Shown: positions 53,616 through 63,162 of the stretch, one piece after another
How positions within the stretch are numbered: position 1 is the first letter of the stretch
Layout: each line of letters starts with the position of its first letter
Assembly (NCBI GenBank): GCA_016871175.1
Contig: VFZL01000005.1
Coordinates: forward strand, 116,806 to 180,805
Length of the DNA: 64,000 nucleotides
Source: Acidimicrobiia bacterium
GTDB lineage: Bacteria > Acidobacteriota > Vicinamibacteria > Vicinamibacterales > CAVVIG01
Direction: 5' to 3'
Notes under the pieces: generated by a model
What the model was told of the DNA's origin: nothing
What the model saw: the letters and a program-made list of their open reading frames with translations, nothing else
Databases searched by the model: none
Program-made: the position numbers and the translations under genes

Positions 53616-54410
53616 ATGATCTACCTGTCCGCGATCCGCCGGCGGCCGCACGGGGACTCCGCGTTTCCGTGGAGTGTGCCCGCGGTGGCGTCGCTCGAGG
53701 CGCTCGAGTTCCGTACGCCGGTGACGTTCTTCGTTGGCGAGAAGGGGTCCGGGAAGTCGACGCTGCTCGAAGGCGTCGCGGCGGGTCTGAGGGCGGTCGC
53801 GGTTGGCAGCGACGACATCGACAGGGATGACACCCTGCAGGCTGCCCGTCGCCTTGGCCGGGGGTTGCAGTTCGAACGCCGACACCGGCCGGCGACCACA
53901 CTGTTCTTTCGCGCCGAGGATGTGTTCGGCTTCACGCGTCGGATGGTGCAATCGATGCGCGATCTCGCCGATGTTGAGGAGGAATTCCGCCGCGAGTTCG
54001 CCGACCGATCTCACGCCCAGCACTTGGCGGTTGGAGCTGCACGCGGCCAACGTGTGGCTCTCGAGTCGTGCTACGGTGCCGACCCTGACGCTCGCTCCCA
54101 CGGCGAAGTGTTCCTGGCACTGCTCGCGTCGCGCATGACACCGCGCGGACTCTACCTGCTCGACGAGCCAGAAGCCCCACTCTCTCCGCGAGGTATCCTC
54201 CAGTTGATCGCGCTCCTGAGGGATCGATTGGGCCGCCAGTGCCAGTTCATCATCGCCACGCATTCGCCGATCCTGCTCGCGCTCCCCGATGCGGCGATCT
54301 ACGTCTTCGAAGGCCACCAGATCACCGAGACACCCTACGCGGACGTCGATCACGTCCGGATCGCGAGGTCGTTCCTGAACAACCCGCAGCAGTTCCTGAA
54401 GCACCTCTGA
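53616..54410 (+). CDS. AAA/ABC-type ATPase (AAA_21/AAA_23-like)
   Basis: The protein is 264 residues from ATG 53616, with GGAG five bases upstream. Walker A is FFVGEKGSGKSTLLEG (about 37-52). A signature-like region containing SHGEVFLALLA follows, then Walker B with catalytic Glu in GLYLLDEPEAPLSPRG and a switch His in FIIATHSPILLALPDA. There is no transmembrane partner. Such stand-alone ATPases act in DNA repair, defence or as regulators; here no nuclease or toxin gene is adjacent, so the role is open. It follows the hydrolase gene by 40 bases. Confidence 0.85.
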   Translation: MIYLSAIRRRPHGDSAFPWSVPAVASLEALEFRTPVTFFVGEKGSGKSTLLEGVAAGLRAVAVGSDDIDRDDTLQAARRLGRGLQFERRHRPATTLFFRAEDVFGFTRRMVQSMRDLADVEEEFRREFADRSHAQHLAVGAARGQRVALESCYGADPDARSHGEVFLALLASRMTPRGLYLLDEPEAPLSPRGILQLIALLRDRLGRQCQFIIATHSPILLALPDAAIYVFEGHQITETPYADVDHVRIARSFLNNPQQFLKHL

Positions 54411-54453
54411 CCCCCGCCGCCAAGCGCTGCGTCATCGGGGCGGCTCTCTGCCT

Positions 54454-54754
54454 TCACCGCTCCGATGTCCTCGCGTCGTCCTCCGCCCGTGGTCGCCACA
54501 GCACGATGACCTTCCCCACGCGCTGGACCGACACCGCGTCAGTCCGCGCGCATAGCGTGTCTGCGTGCGTGGCGCACATCGCGGTTCGGGTTGCCCAGCT
54601 TGACCTTGATCAACTCGTGCGCGGCGAGCGCGCGATCCACCTCGGCGACGAGGGCGTCGGTGACGCCGGCGTGACCGACCTGCACAATGGGTTCGAGGGC
54701 GTGTGCGCGAGCCTTCGCGTGGGCGCGTTCACGCGAAGTCAGCACGACGGGCAT
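54454..54754 (-). pseudogene. yhbY: YhbY-type CRM-domain RNA-binding protein with a frameshift
   Basis: From ATG 54754 the frame gives LTSRERAHAKARAHALEPIV, VGHAGVTDALVAEVDRAL and HELIKVKLG, the first two thirds of a CRM domain (ribosome-associated RNA-binding protein YhbY), and then stops at 54539. The missing last strand, with AVSVQRVGKVIVLWRP, is present in another frame and ends at TGA 54454. Deleting one base near 54573, just after the PNR codons, joins them into a normal protein of about 100 residues. As written, the product lacks the terminal strand of the fold. Confidence 0.75.
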
Positions 54755-54760
54755 CCATCG

Positions 54761-54766
54761 ATTGTG
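54761..54766 (-). promoter_or_regulatory. -10-like hexamer six bases before the yhbY start
   Basis: On the minus strand CACAAT is followed by six bases and ATG 54754, the same spacing as the other leaderless candidates, with C instead of T at the first position. Confidence 0.35.
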
Positions 54767-55042
54767 GCAGACTCTGCCGCATCAGCGAGGCGAGGACGAG
54801 CGACTCTCCGCCTGGTCGGACGGTGCCTGGCAAGCCGGCACCCTGACGGAACGCCTTCGCAATCGTGGGCCGACGGCAGTCGACACTCGCCGAATTTGCC
54901 TGGGGCGTGCGCGGATCTGCGCGTTCGACGGTCTTTCAGCTGGGAGGGTGCGGAGAGCGCGATCCAGGGGCGAATTGTCCGCGTCGGGTCGCAGATGAAG
55001 TGGTAGCCTGTCACAGTGACGAAACCTGGAGGACTGAAGCCC

Positions 55043-55501
55043 ATGCGGTTGGTGGTGCTGGCGTTCGGCATTCTGATTCTTGCTTCGGACGGTGTCGCCC
55101 AGCAGGCAGCCGCTCCGCCCGCCGACGCCACGGCGACGCTCGACTTCGAGTTCTTCCGCACGCAGGTGCAGCCGATCTTCTTGAAGAAGCGACCGGGCCA
55201 TGCGCGCTGCATCACCTGTCATCGGAACGGGCAGCCACCGCTCGTCCCGCTGGCCGAGGGCCAGGCCACGTGGAACGAGGAGCAATCCCGCAAGAACTTC
55301 GAAGTGTGGCAGCGCGTCGTGGCGCCGGGGAGGCCCGACGCCAGCCGCTTGTTGCTGCACCCGCTGGCGAAGTCGGCGGGCGGTGACGTGTTCCACGCGG
55401 GTGGCCGGCACTGGCAGTCGAAGTCGGATCCCGAGTGGCAGACGCTGGCGGCGTGGGTCCTCGGCGAGAAGGTCGCTGGCGCAACCGGTTCATCCCGTTG
55501 A
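55043..55501 (+). CDS. Secreted monoheme cytochrome c-like protein
   Basis: The protein is 152 residues from ATG 55043, with GGAGG ten bases upstream. The signal peptide is LVVLAFGILILASDGVAQQ. The heme site is ARCITCHRNGQPP (CxxCH) near residue 58, preceded by FFRTQVQPIFLKKRPGHARC, the usual opening of planctomycete-type cytochromes. The C-terminal part (DPEWQTLAAWVLG) completes a small domain. The next gene starts 16 bases after its stop. It probably passes electrons within the cluster that continues to 62 kb. Confidence 0.85.
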   Translation: MRLVVLAFGILILASDGVAQQAAAPPADATATLDFEFFRTQVQPIFLKKRPGHARCITCHRNGQPPLVPLAEGQATWNEEQSRKNFEVWQRVVAPGRPDASRLLLHPLAKSAGGDVFHAGGRHWQSKSDPEWQTLAAWVLGEKVAGATGSSR

Positions 55502-55517
55502 GAGAAGGCACATCATC

Positions 55518-56579
55518 ATGCATGCACGTCGTCTGAGTGTCGTGTCGGCTGTTCGTTTTGCGCTGGGGGCCAGTGCCGTCGTGGCAGGCGTGGTGGTGTT
55601 GTCCTCTGTGCTCGTCGCGCAGGGCCGCGCCGTACGGATCATTCAGACCAACGCGGCCGGTGACAACTCACACGTGATCGATCCGGTCACGAACAAGGTC
55701 GTCGCGACCATTGAGGGCATCGAGGTGCCCCACGGGATCTCGGCCGCGCCCGACGGCACGCGCGTCTACATCACCAACGAGTCGATGCACACGCTGGACG
55801 TCGTCGACACCAAGACGTGGAAGGTGATCAGGCAGATCCACCTGTCCGGCCGGCCGAACAACCTGATGGTGAGCAAAGACGGCAAGAAGGTGTACGTCGG
55901 CATCGCGCAAGCGCCCGGCGCGGTGGACGTCATCGACGCCGTTGCGATGACCAACGCAAAGAGCGTGAAGGTGGAGGGGTCCGTGCACAACGCGTACGTC
56001 ACGCCGGACGGCAAGTACGCGGTGTCAGGGTCGGTCCAGACCGGCGTCATCAGCGTGATCGATACCAAGACCGACACGCTGGCGTGGTCCGTGAAGCTCA
56101 GCGCCGGCATCCGGCCCATGACGTTCGACACGCACAAGGACGGATCGACCCGGTACATCTATGCGCAGCTCACCAACTACCACGGTGTCGCTGTCGTCGA
56201 TTTCGCGACGCAGAAGGAGGTGAAGCGGTTCGAGATGCCGCCGGTGCCGGGCGAGCACAAGGAGCTGGAAGGGCTGCAGGGTGCGCCGGCGCACGGGCTC
56301 GCGGTGACGCCCGATCAGAAGTATTTGCTCGCGACGAGCAAGTGGTACGGCGCGATGTACGTCTTCTCGCTGCCCGATCACAAGCTGGTGAACACGGTCG
56401 TGCTTGGCAGCCACCCGGAGTGGATTGCACTGACGCCAGACGGGGCGAAGGCGTACGTCGGCGTGGCCGGCGAGGACCAGACCGTGGCCGTCGATCTCAA
56501 GACGATGCAAGTAATTGCGCGGGTGCCGGTGGGCGCCGTGCCGAAGCGCGTTGGGACGCTGGTGATGGCGTCTCGATAG
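55518..56579 (+). CDS. Secreted YVTN / cytochrome D1-like beta-propeller protein
   Basis: The protein is 353 residues from ATG 55518. An N-terminal hydrophobic segment (LGASAVVAGVVVLSSVLVAQ) exports it. Seven YVTN-type blades follow: NSHVIDPVTNKVVATIEGIE, PHGISAAPDGTRVYITNESM, VDVIDAVAMTNAKSVKVEGS, ISVIDTKTDTLAWSVKLSAG and VDLKTMQVIARVPVGAVPKR. Like similar proteins it may bind a partner or a small molecule; no heme d1 ligand pattern is evident. It is co-transcribed with the preceding cytochrome. Confidence 0.85.
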   Translation: MHARRLSVVSAVRFALGASAVVAGVVVLSSVLVAQGRAVRIIQTNAAGDNSHVIDPVTNKVVATIEGIEVPHGISAAPDGTRVYITNESMHTLDVVDTKTWKVIRQIHLSGRPNNLMVSKDGKKVYVGIAQAPGAVDVIDAVAMTNAKSVKVEGSVHNAYVTPDGKYAVSGSVQTGVISVIDTKTDTLAWSVKLSAGIRPMTFDTHKDGSTRYIYAQLTNYHGVAVVDFATQKEVKRFEMPPVPGEHKELEGLQGAPAHGLAVTPDQKYLLATSKWYGAMYVFSLPDHKLVNTVVLGSHPEWIALTPDGAKAYVGVAGEDQTVAVDLKTMQVIARVPVGAVPKRVGTLVMASR

Positions 56580-56635
56580 GTGACGGCCTGCGTCGGACCC
56601 CGTAACATGGAGCGTTGCGCAGGGCAGAGCTCAGG

Positions 56636-59170
56636 ATGAACAAGCGTAGACCGGCGGCGCCAGTCGTTGCGCCGATCCTCGGCGGTTGCGTGGCACTGGT
56701 TTTGAGCGCGACGGGTGTGCGCGCGCAGACCACCTCGACTCCGGCGACCGCCGCGCAGGGTGCGCCCGCGAGGGTCGCCGCACGGACCGCTGCGTCGTCC
56801 TCGTCTCCCCGCCCTGCGCTGGTCCAGCGCTACTGCGTCACGTGCCACAACAACCGCCTGAGGACCGCCGGCCTGATGCTGGACGGGGTGGACGTCGAGC
56901 ATCCTGGCGCGCATCCCGATGTGTGGGAGAAGGTGATTGCGAAGCTGCGTGTGGGCGCGATGCCCCCAACGGGTTCACCGCGTCCAGACAGGACATCGTA
57001 CGCCGGCTTGATCGAGTGGCTCGAGACCGAGCTCGACCGTGCCTGGGTCGCGAATCCGAATCCAGGTCGGATCGGCGCGGTGCATCGGTTGAATCGCACG
57101 CAGTACAACAACGCCGTCCGCGATCTGTTCGCGCTCGACATCGATGTGCGATCGCAGCTGCCTGGCGATGAGACCGCCGACGGCAGCTTCGACAACTTCG
57201 CCGATTCGCTGTCGATTTCGACCGCGCACCTCGAGCGGTATCTCTCCGTGGCGCGACAGGTGACACGTCTCGCCACCGGCCTGCCGCCGACGGCGCCCGG
57301 GCTCGCCATCTTCGAAGTGCCGCTGCACATCGTCCAGAACGATCGACAGAGCGACGACCTGCCGCTCGGGTCGCGCGGCGGCATTGCCGTGACGTATCAG
57401 GTTCCCGTCGACGGCGAGTACCTGATGAAGGTGCGGTTGCGCCGCCAGTATCAGGACTACCTGATGGGCATGGGGTGGGAGCAGCAGCTCGACCTCCGCG
57501 TGGACGGCAAGCTCGTGCAGCGTTTCCGCGTGGGTGGTAAAGCGCAGGGACGTCCGGCCGCGTCGAGCTACGCGGGCGACGGCGAGCCAGGATTCGCCGG
57601 CGATCCCGAGTGGGAAGAGTACATGCAGATCGGCGGTGACGCCCACTTGACCGTGCGCGTGCCGATGAAAGCCGGTCCACGCAACGTCGGTGTGTCGTTC
57701 GTGCGCGAGATGTGGGAGCCCGAGGGACTGCCGCAGCCGCTGCAGCGCGGGCGCGTGCTGACCAACGATCAGCTCTACATGGACAACGCGGCGGTCGCAG
57801 CGCTCCATATCAGCGGTCCATTCGAAGCGACCGGTCCTGCTGTCGACGCGCCAAGCCGCCGAGCGGTGTTCGTGTGTCAGCCGAAGTCGCCCGCCGATGA
57901 ACAGGTGTGCGCGAGCCGGATCCTGTCGCGCCTCGCGCGGCTCGCGTATCGTCGTCCGGTCGCGAAAGCGGACCTCGACTCGCTCATGGCGTTTTTCGCG
58001 GAAGGCCGGAAGAGCGACGGCGGCAGCTTCGACACCGGCATCCAGTTCGCCCTCGAGCGGTTGTTGGTGGATCCGGACTTCCTGTTGCGTGTCTATCGCG
58101 AGCGCGCGGGCGCGAAGGGGCGAACCTATGCCCTGAACGACATCGAGCTGGCCTCACGTCTCTCCTTCTTCTTGTGGGGAAGCATCCCCGATACGCGTCT
58201 GCTCGACCTGGCCGAGAAGGGGCAGCTCGCCAGGCCGGCGGTGCTCGCGCAGGAAGTGAAGAGGATGCTGGCTGACAAACGAGCCGCCGACACGCTCGCG
58301 CTCGACTTCGCGGCACAGTGGCTGAACCTTCGTCGCATCGACGAGGTGGTCGCGCATCCGGATGTGTATCCGAGCTTCGACGACAGCCTGCTCGAAGCGT
58401 TCCGGACAGAGACGGAGATGTTCGTGTCGAGCACGATCGAAGAGGATCGCAGCGTGCTCGATCTGATTCGGGGTGACTACACCTTCGTCAACGAGCGGCT
58501 CGCGCGGCACTACGGTATCCCGGGTATCTATGGGAGCCGGTTCCGCCGGATCACGCTGCCGGACCTGAACCAACGCGGTGGGATTCTCGCGCACGGGTCC
58601 TTGCTCGCGACGACGTCCTATCCGGACCGTACGTCGCCTGTCGTGCGCGGCAAGTGGCTCCTCGAGAATATCTTCGGTGTGACGGTGCCCGCTCCGCCGC
58701 CAGGCGTGAATACGTCGCTGCCCGAACCGGCGGCGGGTGCCAAGCCGCCGACCATCCGTGAGCGCCTGACTCAGCATCGGCGCCAAGCGGTCTGCGCGAG
58801 CTGCCACGCCGTCATCGATCCGTCCGGCTTCGCGCTCGAGAACTTCGACGCGATTGGCGCGTATCGCACCATCGACGAATCGGGGAAGCCCGTCGACTCG
58901 ATGGGCAACACCGTGGACGGCACGCCGATCGACGGACTGAAGGGTCTGCGCGCGCATCTGCTCAGTCCGAGGGATCGGTTTCCCCACACCGTGACGGAGA
59001 AGTTGCTGGCGTACGCGCTGGGACGGCGCACCGAGTACTACGATCGTCCCGCCATTCGTCAGATCGTGCGGGATGCGGCAGCCTCTGACTACAAATGGTC
59101 GTCCATCGTCCTGGGCGTCGTGAAGAGCCCTGGGTTTCTCCGTCGAGGGACCTCAACGGCGACGAACTGA
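56636..59170 (+). CDS. DUF1587/DUF1592/DUF1588/DUF1585 multidomain cytochrome (planctomycete type)
   Basis: The protein is 844 residues from ATG 56636. After the signal peptide, a first heme site YCVTCHNNRLRTAGLMLDGV lies near residue 62. DUF1587 follows (VHRLNRTQYNNAVRDLFALD), then a carbohydrate-binding-like domain, DUF1595/1592 (LARLAYRRPVAKADLDSLMA, LASRLSFFLWGSIPDTRLLD), DUF1588 (GILAHGSLLATTSYPDRTSP) and a C-terminal DUF1585 with the second heme site VCASCHAVIDPSGFALENFD. It is periplasmic and always accompanies a DUF1552 gene, as here 16 bases downstream. The reaction is unknown. Confidence 0.92.
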   Translation: MNKRRPAAPVVAPILGGCVALVLSATGVRAQTTSTPATAAQGAPARVAARTAASSSSPRPALVQRYCVTCHNNRLRTAGLMLDGVDVEHPGAHPDVWEKVIAKLRVGAMPPTGSPRPDRTSYAGLIEWLETELDRAWVANPNPGRIGAVHRLNRTQYNNAVRDLFALDIDVRSQLPGDETADGSFDNFADSLSISTAHLERYLSVARQVTRLATGLPPTAPGLAIFEVPLHIVQNDRQSDDLPLGSRGGIAVTYQVPVDGEYLMKVRLRRQYQDYLMGMGWEQQLDLRVDGKLVQRFRVGGKAQGRPAASSYAGDGEPGFAGDPEWEEYMQIGGDAHLTVRVPMKAGPRNVGVSFVREMWEPEGLPQPLQRGRVLTNDQLYMDNAAVAALHISGPFEATGPAVDAPSRRAVFVCQPKSPADEQVCASRILSRLARLAYRRPVAKADLDSLMAFFAEGRKSDGGSFDTGIQFALERLLVDPDFLLRVYRERAGAKGRTYALNDIELASRLSFFLWGSIPDTRLLDLAEKGQLARPAVLAQEVKRMLADKRAADTLALDFAAQWLNLRRIDEVVAHPDVYPSFDDSLLEAFRTETEMFVSSTIEEDRSVLDLIRGDYTFVNERLARHYGIPGIYGSRFRRITLPDLNQRGGILAHGSLLATTSYPDRTSPVVRGKWLLENIFGVTVPAPPPGVNTSLPEPAAGAKPPTIRERLTQHRRQAVCASCHAVIDPSGFALENFDAIGAYRTIDESGKPVDSMGNTVDGTPIDGLKGLRAHLLSPRDRFPHTVTEKLLAYALGRRTEYYDRPAIRQIVRDAAASDYKWSSIVLGVVKSPGFLRRGTSTATN

Positions 59171-59186
59171 GGGAGAAGAACTCGCT

Positions 59187-60527
59187 ATGTCATTCGTGAC
59201 CTCGAAATCGCTGTCGCGCCGGACCGTGCTCCGAGGGTTGGGAGCGTCGCTGGCGTTGCCGTATCTCGACGCCATGGTGCCGGCGCTCGGCGGGCGGCTG
59301 CGGGCCGCAGGCAAACCGGTGCACCGGTTCCAAACCGTCTATGTGCCGAACGGCATGGCGATGGAGTATTGGACGCCGAAGGGCGAAGGGCGGACGTTCG
59401 AGCTGTCGCCGATCATGCAGCCGTTCGCGCCGTTCCGCGACAAGCTGATCGTGCTGTCGGGCCTGCGCGCGAGCTGGAACTACATCCATGCCGGCGCATC
59501 CGGGTCGTTTCTCACCGGCACCCCGCGCGGTGGACGCAACGAGGTGGAGATCATCGCCGACGTCTCGATGGACCAGCTCTTGGCGCGCCAGTTCGCCAAA
59601 GAGACGCAGGTTTCGTCGCTCGAGCTCTCGATGGATCGGCCGGCCAACGCGGGTGCGTGCACGGGCAATCTCAGTTGCGCCTACACCCACACGCTGTCGT
59701 GGAAGAGCGCGACGCAGCCCTTGCCGATGGAGTACAACCCGCGGTCCGTCTTCGAGAAGCTCTTCGGCGACAGCGGCAGCACCGATCGTCGGGCGCGCGA
59801 GACGCGGCTGCGGCAGCATCGCAGCATCCTGGATTCGGTCAACGCGAAGCTCGCCGGCTTGAAGCGCGAGCTTGGTCCCCAGGATCAACAGCGCGTCGAT
59901 GAGTATGCCGAGTCGATCCGAGACGTCGAACGGCGCATTCAGCTCGCCGAAGAGCAGCGTGATCTCGAGCTGCCGACGCTGGAGCAGCCGCAGGGAGTGC
60001 CGCCGGTCTTCGAGGATCATCTGGCGCTGATGCTCGACCTGCAGCTCCTGGCGCTCCAGTCGGATCTCACGCGCGTGATCTCCTTCATGATGAGCAAGGA
60101 GCAGAGCGCGCGGCCGTACCCGCAGATCGGCGTGCCCGAAGCGCATCATCCGTTGTCGCACCATGCCGACGTCCCCGAGCTCGTGGCGCACATGTCGAAG
60201 ATCAATCGCTACCACGCCGAGCTCTTCGCGAAGTACGTCGGGCGCTTGCAGAAGACGCAGGATGGTGACGGCACGCTCCTCGACCACATGACCATCCTGT
60301 ACGGATCCGGCATCTCGAACAGTAACGCGCACTCCGGCCTGAACCTGCCGATCGTGCTCTTGGGCGGTGGCGCGGGTCGCCTCAAGCCGGGTCAGCACAT
60401 CGTGTACGACGACGATCCGACGATGGCGAATTTGCTGGTGACGTTGATGGACAAGCTGGATGTGCCGGTCGAGCGAGTGGGCGGCAGCACAGGCAAGCTG
60501 CCGATTGACACGCTCGCGGGCGTCTAG
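59187..60527 (+). CDS. DUF1552 secreted protein
   Basis: The protein is 446 residues from ATG 59187, behind GGGAGAAG. The N-terminus LSRRTVLRGLGASLALPYLD is a twin-arginine export signal with the SRRxxLRG pattern, so it is probably exported folded with a cofactor. Core motifs are PVHRFQTVYVPNGMAMEYWT, LSGLRASWNYIHAGASGSFL, ISFMMSKEQSARPYPQIGVP and ILYGSGISNSNAHSGLNLPI. The fold is alkaline-phosphatase/sulfatase-like by reputation of the family. It partners the preceding DUF1592 cytochrome. Confidence 0.92.
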   Translation: MSFVTSKSLSRRTVLRGLGASLALPYLDAMVPALGGRLRAAGKPVHRFQTVYVPNGMAMEYWTPKGEGRTFELSPIMQPFAPFRDKLIVLSGLRASWNYIHAGASGSFLTGTPRGGRNEVEIIADVSMDQLLARQFAKETQVSSLELSMDRPANAGACTGNLSCAYTHTLSWKSATQPLPMEYNPRSVFEKLFGDSGSTDRRARETRLRQHRSILDSVNAKLAGLKRELGPQDQQRVDEYAESIRDVERRIQLAEEQRDLELPTLEQPQGVPPVFEDHLALMLDLQLLALQSDLTRVISFMMSKEQSARPYPQIGVPEAHHPLSHHADVPELVAHMSKINRYHAELFAKYVGRLQKTQDGDGTLLDHMTILYGSGISNSNAHSGLNLPIVLLGGGAGRLKPGQHIVYDDDPTMANLLVTLMDKLDVPVERVGGSTGKLPIDTLAGV

Positions 60528-60543
60528 GCGGGCGAGCCTGACG

Positions 60544-61965
60544 ATGATGTTCCGGAGTGGACCTGTTGCGGCATGGCTTCCGTCGGGCCTCGTGCCGGTC
60601 ATGCTGTCGGCCGCGATCCTGGGTGTCGGGAGCGCACATGCGCAGTCCCGGCCGGCGCTCAGCGAGGCCGCAAAGGCTGTCGACCGCGAAGCGGTCAATC
60701 GGCTGCTCGCCCAGGGCGTGAACGTCAATGCCACCGAAGGTGACGGCTCCACCGCGCTGCATTGGGCCAGCTACCGCGACGATGGGGAGACGGCGGACCG
60801 GCTGTTGAAGGCTGGTGCGAAGGTCAACGTTGCCAACGACCTCGGGGCAACGCCACTGTGGGCCGCGTGCGTGAACGGCAGCGAATCCATGGTGCGTCGG
60901 TTGCTCCAGGCCGGAGCCGACCCGAACCTCTCGCTTCTATCCGGCGAGTCGCCGTTGATGGCTGCGTCGCGAGTCGGAGCGGCGCCCGTGGTGTCCCAGC
61001 TGCTCGCGAAGGGTGCCAAGGTGAACGTCGCCGCCACGCGGGGTCAGACGGCGCTGATGTGGGCCGTCTCTCAGCATCACCCCGCCGTGGTCAGATTGCT
61101 CATTGAGAACGGCTCGGACATTCACGCAAAGTCGGCGGTGTGGAGCCAAGTAATGGCCGTGGCGCCACACGGCATGCTCGAGTACAACAAGAACGTGCCG
61201 CACGGTGGCGACACCGCCTTGATGTTCGCTGCGCGGAACGGCGACCTCGAGTCGGCCAAGATGCTCATCGCCGCGGGTGCGAACGTGAACGATGCCGACG
61301 CATGGGGTGTCAGTGCCACCGCGATGGCGGCCCACGCCGGCTTCACCGAGATTGTCGATTTGCTGCTCGGCAAGGGCGCCAATCCGAATACGTCCGGTGG
61401 CGGCTTTACCGCGCTCCATGCGGCCGTGCTGCGTCGCGACGAGAGGATGGTGAGCCTGCTGCTGACGCACAAGGCAGACGTGAACGCTCGCGTCGTGTCG
61501 TGGACGCCCACGCGCCGCTCGTCGCGCGACTGGAACTTCAATCCTGAGTTGGTTGGTGCGACGCCGTACTGGCTCGCCGCTCGCGCGCTCGCGCCAGCCG
61601 TGATGCGTCTGCTCGCCGATGGAGGCGCCGACACCCGCGTCGTCCACCACGCGGAGTACCACGGTGGCGATCCGCCCGAGCCACGCTCGCAGACGACGAC
61701 GCCGTTGATGGCTGCGGTAGGCATGGGCGGTGGCGTGCCGTGGGTCAACATCGAGCGCAACGAGCGCGAGCCGCTCGTGCTGGCGGCCGCAAAGCTGGCC
61801 GTCGAGCTGGGCGCTGACGTCAACGCCGCCAACGACGATGGCCGTACGGCACTCGACGCCGCCAAGTCCGAGAAGTTCGAATCGGTCGTGGAGTTCCTCA
61901 CCTCCAAGGGCGCCAAACCGGGCACACCCATGAGCAGGCGGATCGGAACGGCGGTCAATCGATAG
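60544..61965 (+). CDS. Secreted ankyrin-repeat protein
   Basis: The protein is 473 residues from ATG 60544, 16 bases after the DUF1552 stop. The signal peptide is VMLSAAILGVGSAHAQS. Ankyrin repeats run almost throughout: NATEGDGSTALHWASYRDDG, VANDLGATPLWAACVNGSES, VAATRGQTALMWAVSQHHPA, MFAARNGDLESAKMLIAAGA and NAANDDGRTALDAAKSEKFE. It closes the periplasmic electron-transfer cluster 55-62 kb and may be a binding scaffold for the cytochromes. It is a paralogue of the protein at 43908-45602. Confidence 0.88.
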   Translation: MMFRSGPVAAWLPSGLVPVMLSAAILGVGSAHAQSRPALSEAAKAVDREAVNRLLAQGVNVNATEGDGSTALHWASYRDDGETADRLLKAGAKVNVANDLGATPLWAACVNGSESMVRRLLQAGADPNLSLLSGESPLMAASRVGAAPVVSQLLAKGAKVNVAATRGQTALMWAVSQHHPAVVRLLIENGSDIHAKSAVWSQVMAVAPHGMLEYNKNVPHGGDTALMFAARNGDLESAKMLIAAGANVNDADAWGVSATAMAAHAGFTEIVDLLLGKGANPNTSGGGFTALHAAVLRRDERMVSLLLTHKADVNARVVSWTPTRRSSRDWNFNPELVGATPYWLAARALAPAVMRLLADGGADTRVVHHAEYHGGDPPEPRSQTTTPLMAAVGMGGGVPWVNIERNEREPLVLAAAKLAVELGADVNAANDDGRTALDAAKSEKFESVVEFLTSKGAKPGTPMSRRIGTAVNR

Positions 61966-62093
61966 GAGCTCTCAGCCGGTCAAATGGACAGTCTTCGGTA
62001 CGCTTCAAACCCTCGGGTGTTTTTCTGTCGGCCGCCCCTTCGGCACGTCCTCGGGAGCAGACGCCAGGAAGCGGGACGAGCGCGCGGGCGATG

Positions 62094-62543
62094 CTAGCGC
62101 CGCTCCTCCTGCTGGAGCGCTTGACGCGGGACGAGGACCGGGGGCCGCCGGAGTACCTGGGTGAATCCGGGGCTATCGAACGTGATGAGCCCTTGTGGCC
62201 AGTTCACGGGTAATCGCCACCTGAACGACGAATGCCCCTTCGCCAGCGAATACGGTGCTCGTTCGATGCCGTCCAGACTGAAGGGACACATGCCTGCGGT
62301 GACACTCGCGTAATCGAGCTCGACCCGCTATCCGAACACCTCGTGGAACGTGAGGGTCGCCGGCGCGACTCGGAACTCGACTGAGCGATCCACACGGCAC
62401 AGCCACTCGACGATGAAGTCGAGGTCGAACGTGAGGTCTGCCGTCCCGTGTTCCCGCTCCTCGAGACCGAATCCATACACGTGACAGTCGTGCCACGAGA
62501 GGGATTCGAAATCCACCGTCGTCCATTCAGTCTTCTCAGTCAT
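62094..62543 (-). pseudogene. Unnamed conserved hypothetical protein interrupted by an in-frame TAG
   Basis: From ATG 62543 the frame reads WTTVDFESLSWHDCHVYGFG, LTFDLDFIVEWLCRVDRS and VAPATLTFHEVFG and then meets TAG at 62330-62328. The same frame continues without a gap: VELDYASVTAGMCPFSLDGI, WRLPVNWPQGLITFDSPGFT and QVLRRPPVLVPRQ to a second TAG at 62094. Family members I recall have both parts in one protein of about 145 residues, with a Leu or similar at the TAG position, so a single substitution would explain it. A small cytosolic protein of unknown role. Confidence 0.65.
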
Positions 62544-62619
62544 GCGCGAGACGAAGATTCCGGCTTCAGGTTACCAGTTCACTGTTCCGGGTACGTTACT
62601 CACTGTGGAGAAGCGGCCT

Positions 62620-63099
62620 TCAGGCGAGCGTTCGGCCCTCTGGCGGCGTAACCGGAGCTGCTCTCACACTCCCTTCGAGAATCGTTTTGAGAAGACGCAG
62701 GTCCTGTTGATTCGCTCGCCGAACGGCCACGGCCATGAAGGGCGAGACCCATCTCGAGAAGCCGGCGGGCGTGCCGCGGTTGCGCAGCGTCATCCGGGTA
62801 CTCTCGCCCGGCAGCGGTTCCCAGGTGTACGTGGTCTCCATCGGAAACGGGCCCTCGGACGTTCGCATCACGAACCGTCGCAGAGGGTCAAGCTCCACGA
62901 CCTCGTACGTGTAGGCCAGCCTTCGACCCAGGAAGTGTGCGACGAAAGCAATCTGCGACCCGACCCGCAGCGGACGAGGCGTCTTCCACTCGACCGAGCG
63001 GATGTTGGCGTACCACTCCGGCACTCGATCCGGATCGGCGGCGAACGCCGCTACCTCGTGCGCTGGCCGCGCGATCACGCATTCGGTGATCACATCCAT
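62620..63099 (-). CDS. SRPBCC-family (polyketide cyclase / START-like) protein
   Basis: The protein is 159 residues from ATG 63099, with GAGG upstream. The helix-grip fold is shown by VITECVIARPAHEVAAFAAD, WYANIRSVEWKTPRPLRVGS, YTYEVVELDPLRRFVMRTSE and TTYTWEPLPGESTRMTLRNR, followed by a long C-terminal helix (RRANQQDLRLLKTILEG). Such proteins bind hydrophobic ligands in the cytosol. An in-frame extension to 63162 is less likely because it runs up to the stop of the neighbouring DinB-like gene. It forms a minus-strand cluster with DinB-like and AHSA1-like genes. Confidence 0.8.
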   Translation of the reverse strand: MDVITECVIARPAHEVAAFAADPDRVPEWYANIRSVEWKTPRPLRVGSQIAFVAHFLGRRLAYTYEVVELDPLRRFVMRTSEGPFPMETTYTWEPLPGESTRMTLRNRGTPAGFSRWVSPFMAVAVRRANQQDLRLLKTILEGSVRAAPVTPPEGRTLA

Positions 63100-63162
63100 G
63101 GGACCTCGGTGTCGTACGCCTTCATCGGCGTGCCGCGTGAGCTGGTCACTGGGTGCGGCCAC

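Noticed and set aside
53616..54410. Stand-alone ATPase as part of an anti-phage defence system
   Set aside because: Neighbours are a secreted hydrolase and yhbY; no nuclease, toxin or other effector gene is adjacent.
54755..55042. Overlapping frames between yhbY and the cytochrome gene
   Set aside because: All three plus frames are open but Arg/Ser-rich, with no motif, start or ribosome site; the openness reflects high GC.
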